From Rhodobacterales bacterium (GTDB lineage: Bacteria > Pseudomonadota > Alphaproteobacteria > Caulobacterales > Hyphomonadaceae), in assembly GCA_014763715.1 (NCBI GenBank), contig JACXUV010000013.1, positions 1 through 64,000 on the forward strand: a stretch of DNA of 64,000 nt. The letters are read 5' to 3'. Below the pieces are notes generated by a model. The model made no database searches, was not told where the DNA came from, and saw only the letters and a list, made by a program, of their open reading frames with translations. Shown piece by piece: positions 35,468 to 43,910 of this stretch. Every line of letters begins with the position of its first letter. Within the stretch, counting starts at the first letter, position 1. The position numbers and the translations under genes were made by a program.

Positions 35468-36280
35468 TTATTGGGTCAGGATGGTAATCGAAATGCGCCG
35501 GTTCTGAGGGGCGGAAGGGTCTTCCGGAATCAGTGGCTCGGAATCTGCCTTGCCTGAGACTTCGCGGATGCGATCAGCTGGCATGCCGGAGCGGACAAGC
35601 AGGCGACGAGCCGTGTTTGCGCGATCCGCCGAGAGGTTCCAGTTATCGTATACTGCCGCGTTGCGATAAGTCCGGTCATCGGTGTGACCGACAATCTTGA
35701 TCTGGTTTTCAAAGCTGCCGAACGATCCTGCGACCTGGCCCATGAGGTCTGCAAGCAGTTCTGAGGGATGGCTTGAACCTACCGGGAAGAGGGGAGTCTG
35801 GGCCGAGTCCGTGATTTCCACCACGATCCCTTCCGGAGACATCTTGATCAGCATGTGCTCGGAAATCTGATGCCCGTCTTCGGTCAATCCCTTCTTGAGG
35901 TCCTCAAGCTGGGCTGCGATGGCCTTTTCGTCCGTTTTGTCCTTTGAACCATGGGAGTCAACAGACTTGGAGCGGGACGCACCCGTGCCCATCTTGGCGT
36001 AAGTTTCTTCTGTGAAGATGGACGATCCGTTCAGGCCGTCCGACCCGCCACCGGAAATCCGGCTGATCGGGATGGTCGGATTGAAGTAATCGGCAATACC
36101 CTTGCGCTGTTCCTCGGTTGTGGCGTTGAGTAGCCACATCAGAAGGAAGAACGCCATCATTGCGGTCACGAAGTCGGCATAAGCGACTTTCCATGCACCG
36201 CCATGGTGTCCGTCGCCTTTGACGATCTTCTTCCGCTTGATGATAGTCGTGTGAACGACAGCGTCTTGTTTGGTACCCAT
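35468..36280 (-). CDS. motB: Flagellar motor stator protein MotB
   Basis: Peptidoglycan-binding stator subunit, 270 aa. The membrane helix near the N-terminus (WKVAYADFVTAMMAFFLLMWLL) contains the proton-carrying Asp36. The plug region follows, and an OmpA-like domain closes the protein (IKIVGHTDDRTY, NWNLSADRANTARRLLV, PQNRRISITIL). It is read divergently from fliM-motA, so the stator genes are split between two transcripts. The ATG at 36280 overlaps a TTAACC motif. Confidence 0.95.
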   Translation of the reverse strand: MGTKQDAVVHTTIIKRKKIVKGDGHHGGAWKVAYADFVTAMMAFFLLMWLLNATTEEQRKGIADYFNPTIPISRISGGGSDGLNGSSIFTEETYAKMGTGASRSKSVDSHGSKDKTDEKAIAAQLEDLKKGLTEDGHQISEHMLIKMSPEGIVVEITDSAQTPLFPVGSSHPSELLADLMGQVAGSFGSFENQIKIVGHTDDRTYRNAAVYDNWNLSADRANTARRLLVRSGMPADRIREVSGKADSEPLIPEDPSAPQNRRISITILTQ

Positions 36281-36440
36281 TAACCTTAACCATCCGAGCC
36301 AGTGGGCCTTCAGTACCAGACAGCCATGAAAGAACGCTGCGGAAGCGATGGTTAACTTGCGCCCGGCCGTTAATGCTTTCTCAACCGGTCACCCACCATC
36401 ACTCGTTAATGGGACGGTCCGTTAACGAGGGTGGCAAACT
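36281..36440. promoter_or_regulatory. Divergent motB/fliM promoter region with TTAA motifs
   Basis: 160 bases with six TTAA cores (starting 36280, 36286, 36352, 36370, 36406, 36422), two of them inside GTTAAC palindromes (36351, 36421). The segment from CGTTAATGGGAC to GGTCCGTTAACG is an imperfect inverted repeat just before fliM. No exact TTAA-N7-TTAA site is seen. Confidence 0.45.
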
Positions 36441-37334
36441 GTGTCTGCAGTTCTGCGCAAAAAGATAGATTCAGGGGCGGGTATACCCCCCAGCATCCTG
36501 CAGCTTCAGCAGTTCTGGCTGCAGCTGCAGGCGTGTACTCGCGATTGGGCTGCGGGTGCGTACGGCATGGTTCCGACTATCACCCTCACTGGCCGACGGA
36601 CCGTTAACGGTTCTGAAGCCCAGCAGAAGCTGGAAGAGGAAACGGGGTTTTACTTTTCGGCTGAAGCTTCCCCCGGGCTCGCCGGCCTTGCGATCGATTC
36701 AATCGGCGCTGTCCGTAATGCTGCCGTACGTATGGGGCAGGATGTCGAGAGCGTTACGGACGCGTCTGCCCTGTTCCTGAAACTTCTGGCTGAACAGGCC
36801 GGGGCGGATCTCTGGAAACGGGTTGCTGGAAACCTGCTCAAGTCTGGGAAGGGAGGGGCTCCCCTTTCCGATGCCGGGGGAGCCGCTGGCCGTTTCGATG
36901 CGGCGGGCCGCTATATCCTGGTTGAGTATCAGCTACAGCTTGGTGAAGAGATGTCGTGCGTCTGGTTCGCGCTATCCTTCGAATACATGCAGCAATTCGC
37001 TCGTACAAGCTTGCGAGCTGCTGCCGATCAGAAGGCACAGGCGCGTCATCATAGCCAGAAGACACTGAGCGACAGCGTCATGGCGTCGACAATGACCCTG
37101 GATGCTGTGCTGGACCGGCTGCCTCTAACGATCGGTGACTGCGCCAAGCTGGAAGTCGGTACAATACTGCCCCTGTCTGGCGCGGATGCACGCAAGCTCA
37201 GCCTCTCAGCGGACACAATGAATGGCAGTGTGGATATCGGATCGGGTGAGTTGGGGGTCTGGAAACGCCAAAGGGCGCTTCGTCTCATGACGCCTGTCTC
37301 GGAGAGTTTCGTACAGGAAATCGTGGAATCTTAG
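36441..37334 (+). CDS. fliM: Divergent flagellar motor switch protein FliM
   Basis: FliM-type C-ring protein of 297 aa. The C-terminal SPOA domain (about 222-290: LDAVLDRLPLTIGDCAKLEVGTILPL, then VDIGSGELGVWKRQRALRLM) and a CheC-like middle region are recognisable. The usual N-terminal CheY-binding motif (LSQxEIDALL) is absent; the protein starts GTG-SAVLRKKIDSGAG after a GAGGGTGG site. An in-frame stop at 36423 blocks any useful extension. Typical FliM proteins are 320-390 residues. The neighbour motA (37374) and the divergent motB support a motor role. A non-FliM SPOA protein is the alternative, but no other fliM is in the window. Confidence 0.72.
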   Translation: MSAVLRKKIDSGAGIPPSILQLQQFWLQLQACTRDWAAGAYGMVPTITLTGRRTVNGSEAQQKLEEETGFYFSAEASPGLAGLAIDSIGAVRNAAVRMGQDVESVTDASALFLKLLAEQAGADLWKRVAGNLLKSGKGGAPLSDAGGAAGRFDAAGRYILVEYQLQLGEEMSCVWFALSFEYMQQFARTSLRAAADQKAQARHHSQKTLSDSVMASTMTLDAVLDRLPLTIGDCAKLEVGTILPLSGADARKLSLSADTMNGSVDIGSGELGVWKRQRALRLMTPVSESFVQEIVES

Positions 37335-37373
37335 CAGTCATCCGTGTCGGGATTGCTTGAGGAGAACTGAGCA

Positions 37374-38240
37374 GTGAATGCAATTTTCGGAATGCTGGTG
37401 ACCATCGCCATGGTATTTGGCGGCTATATCCTGGCCGGCGGCAAGATGGGAATTATCACGCATGCCCTTCCATTCGAGGGGATGATGATCGGCGGTGCCG
37501 CGATCGGTGCGTTTCTTGCCGCAAACGATCTGACGACCATCAAGCATACGATGGGTGACATCGCCTCGGTCTTCAAAGGGCCGAAGTGGAAGAAGCAGGA
37601 TTATCAGGATCTGCTCTGTCTGATGCATGAGCTTCTGAATGTGCTGAAGCAGAACCCGGTCGATATTGAGCCACATATCGAAGCGCCCAATGAGTCCGAA
37701 ATTTTTGCCAAGTATCCGAAGATTTTGAAAGACCACTCGGCTGTTGAAATGATCTGCGACACGATCCGGTCCATGATCATGAACTTTGACAATGTCCACC
37801 AGGTTGAGGAACTGCTTGAGGCCCAGCTCGAAGGCTTGCAGGAAGACAGCCTGCACGGCGCGCATGCGCTCCAGAATATGGCAGATGCTCTTCCGGCACT
37901 TGGCATTGTCGCGGCCGTTCTGGGGGTGATCAAGACGATGGCCGCCATCGACAAACCACCGGAAATCCTGGGCGGGATGATCGGCGGTGCACTTGTCGGT
38001 ACGTTCCTGGGTGTGTTTCTTGCCTACGGTATCGTTGGTCCGTTTGCGAACAAGGTGAAGCACAACCGGACAGAAGAGCACTTCTTCTACACAACCATCG
38101 GCGGCCTGCTGGTATCGAACCTTCACCACAACCCGGTGAATATTTCAGTGGAGGTTGCCCGCCGTCATGCGCCGGCAAGGGTGCGTCCATCCTTTGATGA
38201 TGTCGAACAGGCGATCCGGGAATTGAAAAAGGCGGCATGA
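37374..38240 (+). CDS. motA: Flagellar motor stator protein MotA
   Basis: Stator subunit with four membrane helices, 288 aa. The N-terminal helix (IFGMLVTIAMVFGGYILAGG), a large cytoplasmic loop (about 70-170), and the MotA signature ALPALGIVAAVLGVIKTMAAIDKPPEILGGMIGGALVGTFLGV with its key Pro residues are intact. The start is GTG 37374 with AGGAG upstream. The end overlaps the next gene by four bases (38237-38240). Confidence 0.95.
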   Translation: MNAIFGMLVTIAMVFGGYILAGGKMGIITHALPFEGMMIGGAAIGAFLAANDLTTIKHTMGDIASVFKGPKWKKQDYQDLLCLMHELLNVLKQNPVDIEPHIEAPNESEIFAKYPKILKDHSAVEMICDTIRSMIMNFDNVHQVEELLEAQLEGLQEDSLHGAHALQNMADALPALGIVAAVLGVIKTMAAIDKPPEILGGMIGGALVGTFLGVFLAYGIVGPFANKVKHNRTEEHFFYTTIGGLLVSNLHHNPVNISVEVARRHAPARVRPSFDDVEQAIRELKKAA

Positions 38241-39994
38241 AACGGTTCTCGCTCCTCCTTCTTCTCAGCTGCAGCCTGGTGCCCGTATCTCTGGCACTGG
38301 AAGACACTGCAGCTGCATCGAAGGCAGGGGAGGGGCAGCCAGCCCAGCTGGGAACCGAGTTGGATCAATTCGTCCGCAACGCCATAAATGAGGGCCTTCT
38401 GACGCCGACGGGTGAGGGAGAGGAGCCTGCCGCTCAGGAAGAGCAGAAGGATGTGGCACCAGAGCCTCAATTGCTTGGCGTTCGGCCGCGTCAACTCGCT
38501 CCGTTTCCCATGGAAGTGGATTGCAATGGGCCCAGCCCCCTCGATTTTAGTGAGTTCGAGGCGTTTGATCGATATCAGCAGATCTATGGGGTTCAGGAGA
38601 GCGGTACTGCGGCTGACGGTGAAGAGGGCGGTTTCAGGCTCGCCAAAGCTCACCTGGCGCTCGGTTTGTATTCCGAAGCCCTGACCTTGCTGAAATCCGC
38701 ACACGGTCCGAAGGCTGGTGTGTATCGCAAGGTCGCGACCCTGATGGAAAACCGGCAGCCCGGTGATGTCGAGTATTTCCGGAATTTGGCGGAGTGCCAT
38801 GAGGAAGCGGGCCTTTGGCTGGGTGCAGCCTTGCTTGCGAATGATCAGGACGAGGGTGTTCAGGTCTTCAATAAGAACCTGAACTCTTTCCGGAAGCTGC
38901 CTTTCCGTCTGCGGGCGGATCTGACTGCTTTGGTCGTTCCGCAACTCGACAAGCGGGGTGAGCGCATTCTTCCGGTCAAGCTTTTGGCTGACTTTACGCC
39001 TGAACAGGTGGACAGCGCGACCCAGCTGAAGTTCGCCAAGGCAATCATTGAGTTGGGGCAGAGCCAGCCTGAGGCCGAAAAGGATGTCCGGTCTTTCCTT
39101 AACGAGCCGGAGTTCCAGGAAGAGGCGTTGGCGGCCCTCATGCGCCGCGGCAAACCACTCAGCGGCGTGCATGAGGAAATTCTGCTGGGTGAGCTGATGA
39201 AGAAGTTCGGTCAGACAGGGGACGACCGTTCGCTTGCTGCGAGTCTGCAGTATGCTCTTCAGGAGCTGAGCAGCAGTTCGCATTACGCACCGATCATGGA
39301 CCTCTACACCATGCCTGCGCTGCAGAACGATGCGGCGCAGGGTGAGATCCGGCACCAGTTTGTGAACGGCCTGGAACGTGATCTGGCAAGTGACAATCGG
39401 TTGAGGAATCTCGCGGCAATCAACGCGCTTGTGTCCGATCCAGGGATCCTGGGTGCGGCCCCGCAACGCACACAGCTTTACCGCTCCGGAGCATCTCTGG
39501 CTGTCCGCTTTGGTCTTGTCTCACTGACAAAAAAACTGATGGAGCGCGATGGCGCAGACGATGTCGTTATCACGCAACTGGCCGACCTTGAATTTCTCAG
39601 AGGCGATTATGCGGCCGTTTCTGTCTGGGCAGATACCTATCCGGACAATGCTAGCCTGGCCCTGTTGGCGGCTGAAAGCGCGATCAAGCAGGGAGATGCT
39701 GTCAACCTGGCGGCAATGGAACAACGTCTAGTTCTGGATCCTGAAACAGTTCTGACCCTGATCGAAATGGATGCTGCAACTGGGCGCTGGATGCTGTCTG
39801 ACAGGGTTTATTCCGCAGCGTCGAAGATTGATGACCCGGTGCAAAAGCAGCGTGCCGAACGGGTATTTGCGATGCGAAAGGCCGCGCGTGAGTTGGCTGT
39901 CAAGCCGAGAAACGGGTTGTCTATGGCCAATGTACCTTCGGTCCTGGGAACTCCGATATCATCATCGGAACAAGTCACCGGAGGTGCGCACTGA
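38237..39994 (+). CDS. Secreted helical-repeat protein encoded with motA (MotC-like candidate)
   Basis: I do not recognise a named family. The 585-aa product has a Sec signal peptide (KRFSLLLLLSCSLVPVSLALE), an acidic Glu/Gly linker (about 40-90), and then long stretches of amphipathic helices with TPR-like periodicity (RLAKAHLALGLYSEALTLLKSA, LAECHEEAGLWLGAALLAND). It is tightly placed: ATGA overlap with motA and one-base overlap with flgF at 39994. Periplasmic export, helical repeats and the motA link suggest a motor- or rod-associated scaffold, possibly acting like rhizobial MotC, whose chaperone MotE has a likely homologue at 24374. This is inference. Confidence 0.6.
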   Translation: MKRFSLLLLLSCSLVPVSLALEDTAAASKAGEGQPAQLGTELDQFVRNAINEGLLTPTGEGEEPAAQEEQKDVAPEPQLLGVRPRQLAPFPMEVDCNGPSPLDFSEFEAFDRYQQIYGVQESGTAADGEEGGFRLAKAHLALGLYSEALTLLKSAHGPKAGVYRKVATLMENRQPGDVEYFRNLAECHEEAGLWLGAALLANDQDEGVQVFNKNLNSFRKLPFRLRADLTALVVPQLDKRGERILPVKLLADFTPEQVDSATQLKFAKAIIELGQSQPEAEKDVRSFLNEPEFQEEALAALMRRGKPLSGVHEEILLGELMKKFGQTGDDRSLAASLQYALQELSSSSHYAPIMDLYTMPALQNDAAQGEIRHQFVNGLERDLASDNRLRNLAAINALVSDPGILGAAPQRTQLYRSGASLAVRFGLVSLTKKLMERDGADDVVITQLADLEFLRGDYAAVSVWADTYPDNASLALLAAESAIKQGDAVNLAAMEQRLVLDPETVLTLIEMDAATGRWMLSDRVYSAASKIDDPVQKQRAERVFAMRKAARELAVKPRNGLSMANVPSVLGTPISSSEQVTGGAH

Positions 39995-40731
39995 TGTCCA
40001 ATGCCATCTATGCCATGCTGGGTCGTCAACAAGGTTTGATGCAGGAAATGCAGGTCGTCGCGAACAATATCGCGAACTCGAGCACAACGGGCTACAAGGC
40101 CGACAAGGCAATGTTTGGCGAGTTTTTGGTCGCCACAGGATCTCAATCATCTTCTTTGTCCATGGGCGGGCTTGCTGGCCACAGTTTTGCCATGGAGCAG
40201 GGGGCTCTGAAAATCACCGGTGGTGAACTGGATCTGGCGATTCAGGGAGACGGTTTCTTCCTGGTCGATGCACCACAGGGGCAGCGCCTGACGCGTGCCG
40301 GGCATTTCCAGCTGTCTACGGACGGCCAATTGGTAGATGCAAATGGCAGTGCATTGCTTGGTGAGGGCGGCGCCCCGATCAATATTCCACAGAACGCCAG
40401 CCAAATCCGTATCTCGACCGATGGAACCATATCCATCAGCTCAGGTGATGGCGTGCCGCCTGAAGAAGTCGGCAAGATTGGGATTGTGACGGTGGATCAG
40501 GAAGCGTCTCTGATCCGTGATTCCAATTCCTATTTTTCTGCACCGGATGGTCATCGGCCGGCTGAAAAACATGAAGTTGTTCAGGGGGCTCTGGAGCAAT
40601 CCAATGTATCGCCCGTCCTGGAGGTGGCGCGCATGATTGAAGTGCAGCGCGCTTATGAAGCCGGTCAGGCACTGTTTGAGCGCGAGGATCAGCGCATCAG
40701 CCAGACCATCAGTGCAATCCGCAACGGATAA
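39994..40731 (+). CDS. flgF: Flagellar proximal rod protein FlgF
   Basis: Rod component of 245 aa. The conserved axial N-terminus (AIYAMLGRQQGLMQEMQVVANNIANSSTTGYKADKAMF) and C-terminus (VLEVARMIEVQRAYEAGQALFEREDQRISQTI) are present, with a short middle (LDLAIQGDGFFLV, TRAGHFQLSTDGQLV). The stop of the helical-repeat gene and this ATG share a base. The order flgF-flgG-flgA-flgH follows. Confidence 0.94.
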   Translation: MSNAIYAMLGRQQGLMQEMQVVANNIANSSTTGYKADKAMFGEFLVATGSQSSSLSMGGLAGHSFAMEQGALKITGGELDLAIQGDGFFLVDAPQGQRLTRAGHFQLSTDGQLVDANGSALLGEGGAPINIPQNASQIRISTDGTISISSGDGVPPEEVGKIGIVTVDQEASLIRDSNSYFSAPDGHRPAEKHEVVQGALEQSNVSPVLEVARMIEVQRAYEAGQALFEREDQRISQTISAIRNG

Positions 40732-40765
40732 CGCAAGAAGCAGCAGGTAAGAGAAGGAGCAGGAC

Positions 40766-41551
40766 GTGAAATCTCTACAAATCGCAGCGACAGGAATGGC
40801 TGCGCAGCAGATGCGGGTCGATGTCATCTCGAACAACATCGCGAACATGAGCACGGCGGCCTATCGGCCGCGGTCTGCGGAATTTTCCGATCTCGTCTAT
40901 CAGCAATACCTGACGCCGGGCACAACGACTTCCCAAGTGGGTACATTGGTGCCTGCTGGTATCCAGATCGGTACCGGGGTTCGTCCGTCTACGGTTTCCA
41001 TGGAGCTGACACAGGGGGCCTTGAATCCCACCGACGCGGAACTCGACTTGGCGATTGATGGTTCGGGGTATTTCGAGATCACGCTCCCTTCAGGTGATTC
41101 TGCCTACACCCGGGATGGCAAGTTCAATCGCGGTCAGGACGGTCAGATCGTGACGACGGATGGCTTCCCGCTGGCTGATGGTATCGTCATTCCGGATGAC
41201 GCACAGAAGATCTCAATCAGCCGTGACGGTGAAGTCGTCGCGTACTTTGACGGTGTCACGGATGGCCAGGTCATCGGCAATATCCAGCTGGTCCGCTTCG
41301 TGAATGAGAAGGGGCTCGAAGCGATGGGGGATAACCTTTTCCGTGAGACACAGGCTTCCGGTACGCCCAACCAGTTGGTACCGGGCACGGAAGGTGTCGG
41401 TTACATCCGTCAAGGCTTCCTTGAGGGCTCCGGTGTGGATGTCGTGAAGGAAATCTCTGAGCTGATCGAGGCGCAGCGTGGATATGAGCTGAACTCGAAA
41501 GTCATCACGGCGTCTGACGAGATGCTCGCCGCAACGACGAGAGTGAAATAG
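40766..41551 (+). CDS. flgG: Flagellar distal rod protein FlgG
   Basis: Distal rod protein, 261 aa. The start is GTG 40766, with GGAGCAGG before it, giving KSLQIAATGMAAQQMRVDVISNNIANMSTAAYRPRSAEF. The FlgG-specific insertion (LVYQQYLTPGTTTSQVGTLVPAGIQIGTGV) and the end (VKEISELIEAQRGYELNSKVITASDEMLAATTRVK) are intact. It lies between flgF and flgA. Confidence 0.96.
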   Translation: MKSLQIAATGMAAQQMRVDVISNNIANMSTAAYRPRSAEFSDLVYQQYLTPGTTTSQVGTLVPAGIQIGTGVRPSTVSMELTQGALNPTDAELDLAIDGSGYFEITLPSGDSAYTRDGKFNRGQDGQIVTTDGFPLADGIVIPDDAQKISISRDGEVVAYFDGVTDGQVIGNIQLVRFVNEKGLEAMGDNLFRETQASGTPNQLVPGTEGVGYIRQGFLEGSGVDVVKEISELIEAQRGYELNSKVITASDEMLAATTRVK

Positions 41552-41553
41552 TC

Positions 41554-41958
41554 ATGATGTCCGTCATCGCTCTCGGGTTTGGCATGATGTCGGCTCTGGC
41601 CGGATCGTCCTCCCTTGTCGCTGCGGAGGTTATCCGTGCCGGAGACCCCGTTACCGCCTATAATTCAACGACCGAAGACGGTGGCGCCGCCACAGGCGAT
41701 CCATTGCTCGGCAGGGAAGTGCTGCGCACCGTGTACGTCGGTAAACCGATTACCTATGAGAATACGCGTGCCCCTGTTCTGGTTCGCAGGAATCAGGTCG
41801 TGTCCGTGAAATACATCAGGGGGGGGCTGGAAATCACCGCGTCTGGCAGGGCTCTTGGAGAAGCCGGCGTGAATGAGCCGGTCACTGTTCTCAATCAGCA
41901 GTCGAAGCAGATGGTGCAGGGCATCGTTCAGGAAGAAGGATGGGTACTCGCACAATGA
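41554..41958 (+). CDS. flgA: Flagellar P-ring assembly chaperone FlgA (short form)
   Basis: Periplasmic chaperone for FlgI, 134 aa. A signal peptide (about 1-24, MMSALAGSSSLVAAEVI) is followed by a SAF-like core (GREVLRTVYVGKPITYENTRAPVLVRRNQVVSVKYIRGGLEITASGRAL) and the end VNEPVTVLNQQSKQMVQGIV. It is shorter than enterobacterial FlgA (about 220 aa) because the N-terminal domain is missing, as in many alphaproteobacteria. The stop overlaps flgH as ATGA. Confidence 0.88.
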   Translation: MMSVIALGFGMMSALAGSSSLVAAEVIRAGDPVTAYNSTTEDGGAATGDPLLGREVLRTVYVGKPITYENTRAPVLVRRNQVVSVKYIRGGLEITASGRALGEAGVNEPVTVLNQQSKQMVQGIVQEEGWVLAQ

Positions 41959-42662
41959 AGAAGTTCATTTCAACAGCACTTCTGGCAACGGCTGCCACGG
42001 CCTGCGCAAGCTCGCCACTTGCGGACCCGAAACCGGAGCCGGTTCCGCTTTATGCTGGGCCTTGGGCCGGGGCAGGGGTCGACATGGATACAGTGAGCGA
42101 GCCCAATCCATCTCTATGGGCCACGTCGCCTAATGCACTGCTCAGCATGAGGCGCGCCAAGGCTGTCGGCGATTTGCTGACTGTCGTTGTGGAAATGGAT
42201 GACCAGGCCAGCCTCAAAAGTTCTCTGTCGCGCAGCCATGGCTCAAGCGAGGACATGAGCATAGATGCACTGCTTGGCCTCCCTGATGTGTTGAACAATG
42301 CCTTGCCGGGGTCGGCAAGCGTTTCGCCTGCGATCGATTTCCAGCGGAATTCCAACATGGCAGGCAATGGTGCTGTCAATCGGGCTGAAAAGGTCACGTT
42401 TACGCTTGCTGCCCGTGTTGTCGGTGTCGAGCCCAACGGGAACTTAATCATTCAGGGGTATCAGCAGACACGGGTCAGTAACGAGATCCGCTATCTGAGC
42501 GTCTCGGGCGTCATTCGCGCCCAGGATATTACCCGGACCAACACAGTGACGTATGACAAGATTGCCGATGCCCAGCTATCCTATGTCAATCAAGGTGACA
42601 CGACCGGTCCTAACGGGCGCAAGGCCGTGCCGAAACTTCTCGACAAGGTCCTGCCATTCTAG
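41955..42662 (+). CDS. flgH: Flagellar L-ring protein FlgH
   Basis: Outer-membrane ring lipoprotein, 235 aa. The leader KKFISTALLATAATAC ends in a lipobox Cys. Conserved blocks are NPSLWATSPNALLSMRRAKAVGDLLTVVV, the NRAEKVTFTLAARVVGVEPNGNLIIQG strand and SVSGVIRAQDITRTNTVTYDKIADAQLSY. ATG 41955 overlaps the flgA stop; ATG 41940 is an alternative with a closer GGAAG and adds five residues to the leader. Confidence 0.94.
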   Translation: MKKFISTALLATAATACASSPLADPKPEPVPLYAGPWAGAGVDMDTVSEPNPSLWATSPNALLSMRRAKAVGDLLTVVVEMDDQASLKSSLSRSHGSSEDMSIDALLGLPDVLNNALPGSASVSPAIDFQRNSNMAGNGAVNRAEKVTFTLAARVVGVEPNGNLIIQGYQQTRVSNEIRYLSVSGVIRAQDITRTNTVTYDKIADAQLSYVNQGDTTGPNGRKAVPKLLDKVLPF

Positions 42663-42677
42663 GGGTGGGGGAGCGGC

Positions 42678-43247
42678 ATGAAACATGTCATCTCTGCAGT
42701 GGTTGCTGTAGTCTGCATTCTGGTAGGCGGCATTACAGGTCATTTTGTGAAGACCGGTTTGTCTGCGGCTGCCAGCACGAGCGCGCACGAAAAACCTGAG
42801 AAAGCGGGCGGCTCGCATGGCGCCGCTGACAGTCATGGCAGTGAGAAGAAGGATTCCCACGGGGGGAAGAAGGAATCCTCGGGGCATGGTGGCGGAGACC
42901 ATGGCGGGGATAGCGCCACCGGCGATGTCGTCTATTTCAAATTTACCCGTGAATTCGTCGTACCGATCATGCACGACAGCAAGGTCACAAGCCTGGTTAT
43001 CCTGAATATCAATCTCGAAGCCGATTCCAGCATTTCGCAGAAATTGTTCTCAATGGAGCCGAAGGTTCGGGACAATATCATGACGACGCTGATCGAACTC
43101 AGCAATGACGATCAGACATTCGAGAACATGACCAATGTGGAGAGCTACGAGACGATCCGGGCCATGGTGCTATTGAATCTGCAAAAGGTCATGCCTTCAG
43201 GGATTCGGAACGTCCTGATAGTGGACATTGCTCAACAAGATCTCTGA
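42678..43247 (+). CDS. FliL-domain protein with histidine-rich linker
   Basis: Second FliL-type protein, 189 aa. An N-terminal membrane helix (about 4-25) is followed by a low-complexity linker (about 35-80) with six His in repeated S/D-H-G units and many Gly, Ser and Lys. A FliL domain follows (VVYFKFTREFVVPIM, SLVILNINLEADSS, then SGIRNVLIVDIAQQDL). The periplasmic linker could bind metal ions such as Zn or Ni, or simply be flexible. It closes the plus-strand motor/rod operon, 16 bases after flgH. FliL proteins encircle or tune the stator, so two paralogs may act at different steps. Confidence 0.75.
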   Translation: MKHVISAVVAVVCILVGGITGHFVKTGLSAAASTSAHEKPEKAGGSHGAADSHGSEKKDSHGGKKESSGHGGGDHGGDSATGDVVYFKFTREFVVPIMHDSKVTSLVILNINLEADSSISQKLFSMEPKVRDNIMTTLIELSNDDQTFENMTNVESYETIRAMVLLNLQKVMPSGIRNVLIVDIAQQDL

Positions 43248-43268
43248 CCTGTTACAGCAGCAAAAAGC

Positions 43269-43898
43269 CTAACGGTCGTACTTCTCAACGTTCGCCATTT
43301 CCGTCGTCAGGTTCAGGGACGTTTCAAGCAATAGTGTGCCGTTCTCATCGGCCGTTACGCCGGTCACAGTGCCGATGAGGCGAGGTGAGGTTGTGCGCTG
43401 AAGTTCACCGTCCTTGTACATCTGAATTTCGAACTGGTAGAGTCCGTCTTCAGCAAGTTCGCCTTCGGTCGCGGTCTCTCCGTTCCAGGTGTAGCTGGTT
43501 GCCTCCGGGTCCAGTGTTTTCGACCAGATTTCGTTGCCGTTGGCGTCACGTACTTTCAGGATTGTCTCATCTGTCGATTCCGGGATGTCGACGACAAATT
43601 CCACACCCTCGCCCTCATAAGGCGCCCATGATGTGTCGACGGCAACGGTTTCCCCCAGCCATTGGCCGGCAAGAATGCTGGAGTGAAGCCCACCGATCAT
43701 GCTGGCGATATTTTCCAGATAGGAGTTGGAGTTCACCTGCTGCTCCAGAGAGGAGAAGGTTGCCAGCTGGTCGACGAACTGTGTGGAATCCATTGGCGAC
43801 AAGGGATCCTGATTCCGGATCTGGGCGGTGAGCAGCTTGATGAACGCGTTAAACTCGCTGCCTACGGTTTGTGTCGTTGCGCCGGATACGTCGGACAT
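43269..43898 (-). CDS. flgD: Flagellar hook cap protein FlgD
   Basis: Hook assembly scaffold, 209 aa. The N-terminal part (SEFNAFIKLLTAQIRNQDPLSPMDSTQFVDQLATFSSLEQQV) is the standard FlgD signature. The C-terminal FlgD Ig-like/Tudor region includes YTWNGETATEGELAEDGLYQF. It is preceded on the minus strand by fliK, with 12 bases between, a normal pairing because FliK measures hook length. Confidence 0.94.
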   Translation of the reverse strand: MSDVSGATTQTVGSEFNAFIKLLTAQIRNQDPLSPMDSTQFVDQLATFSSLEQQVNSNSYLENIASMIGGLHSSILAGQWLGETVAVDTSWAPYEGEGVEFVVDIPESTDETILKVRDANGNEIWSKTLDPEATSYTWNGETATEGELAEDGLYQFEIQMYKDGELQRTTSPRLIGTVTGVTADENGTLLLETSLNLTTEMANVEKYDR

Positions 43899-43910
43899 TG
43901 AGGGGATTCC

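Noticed and set aside
41554..41958. Truncated flgA
   Set aside because: A signal peptide and complete SAF-like core are present, and short FlgA forms are common in this class.
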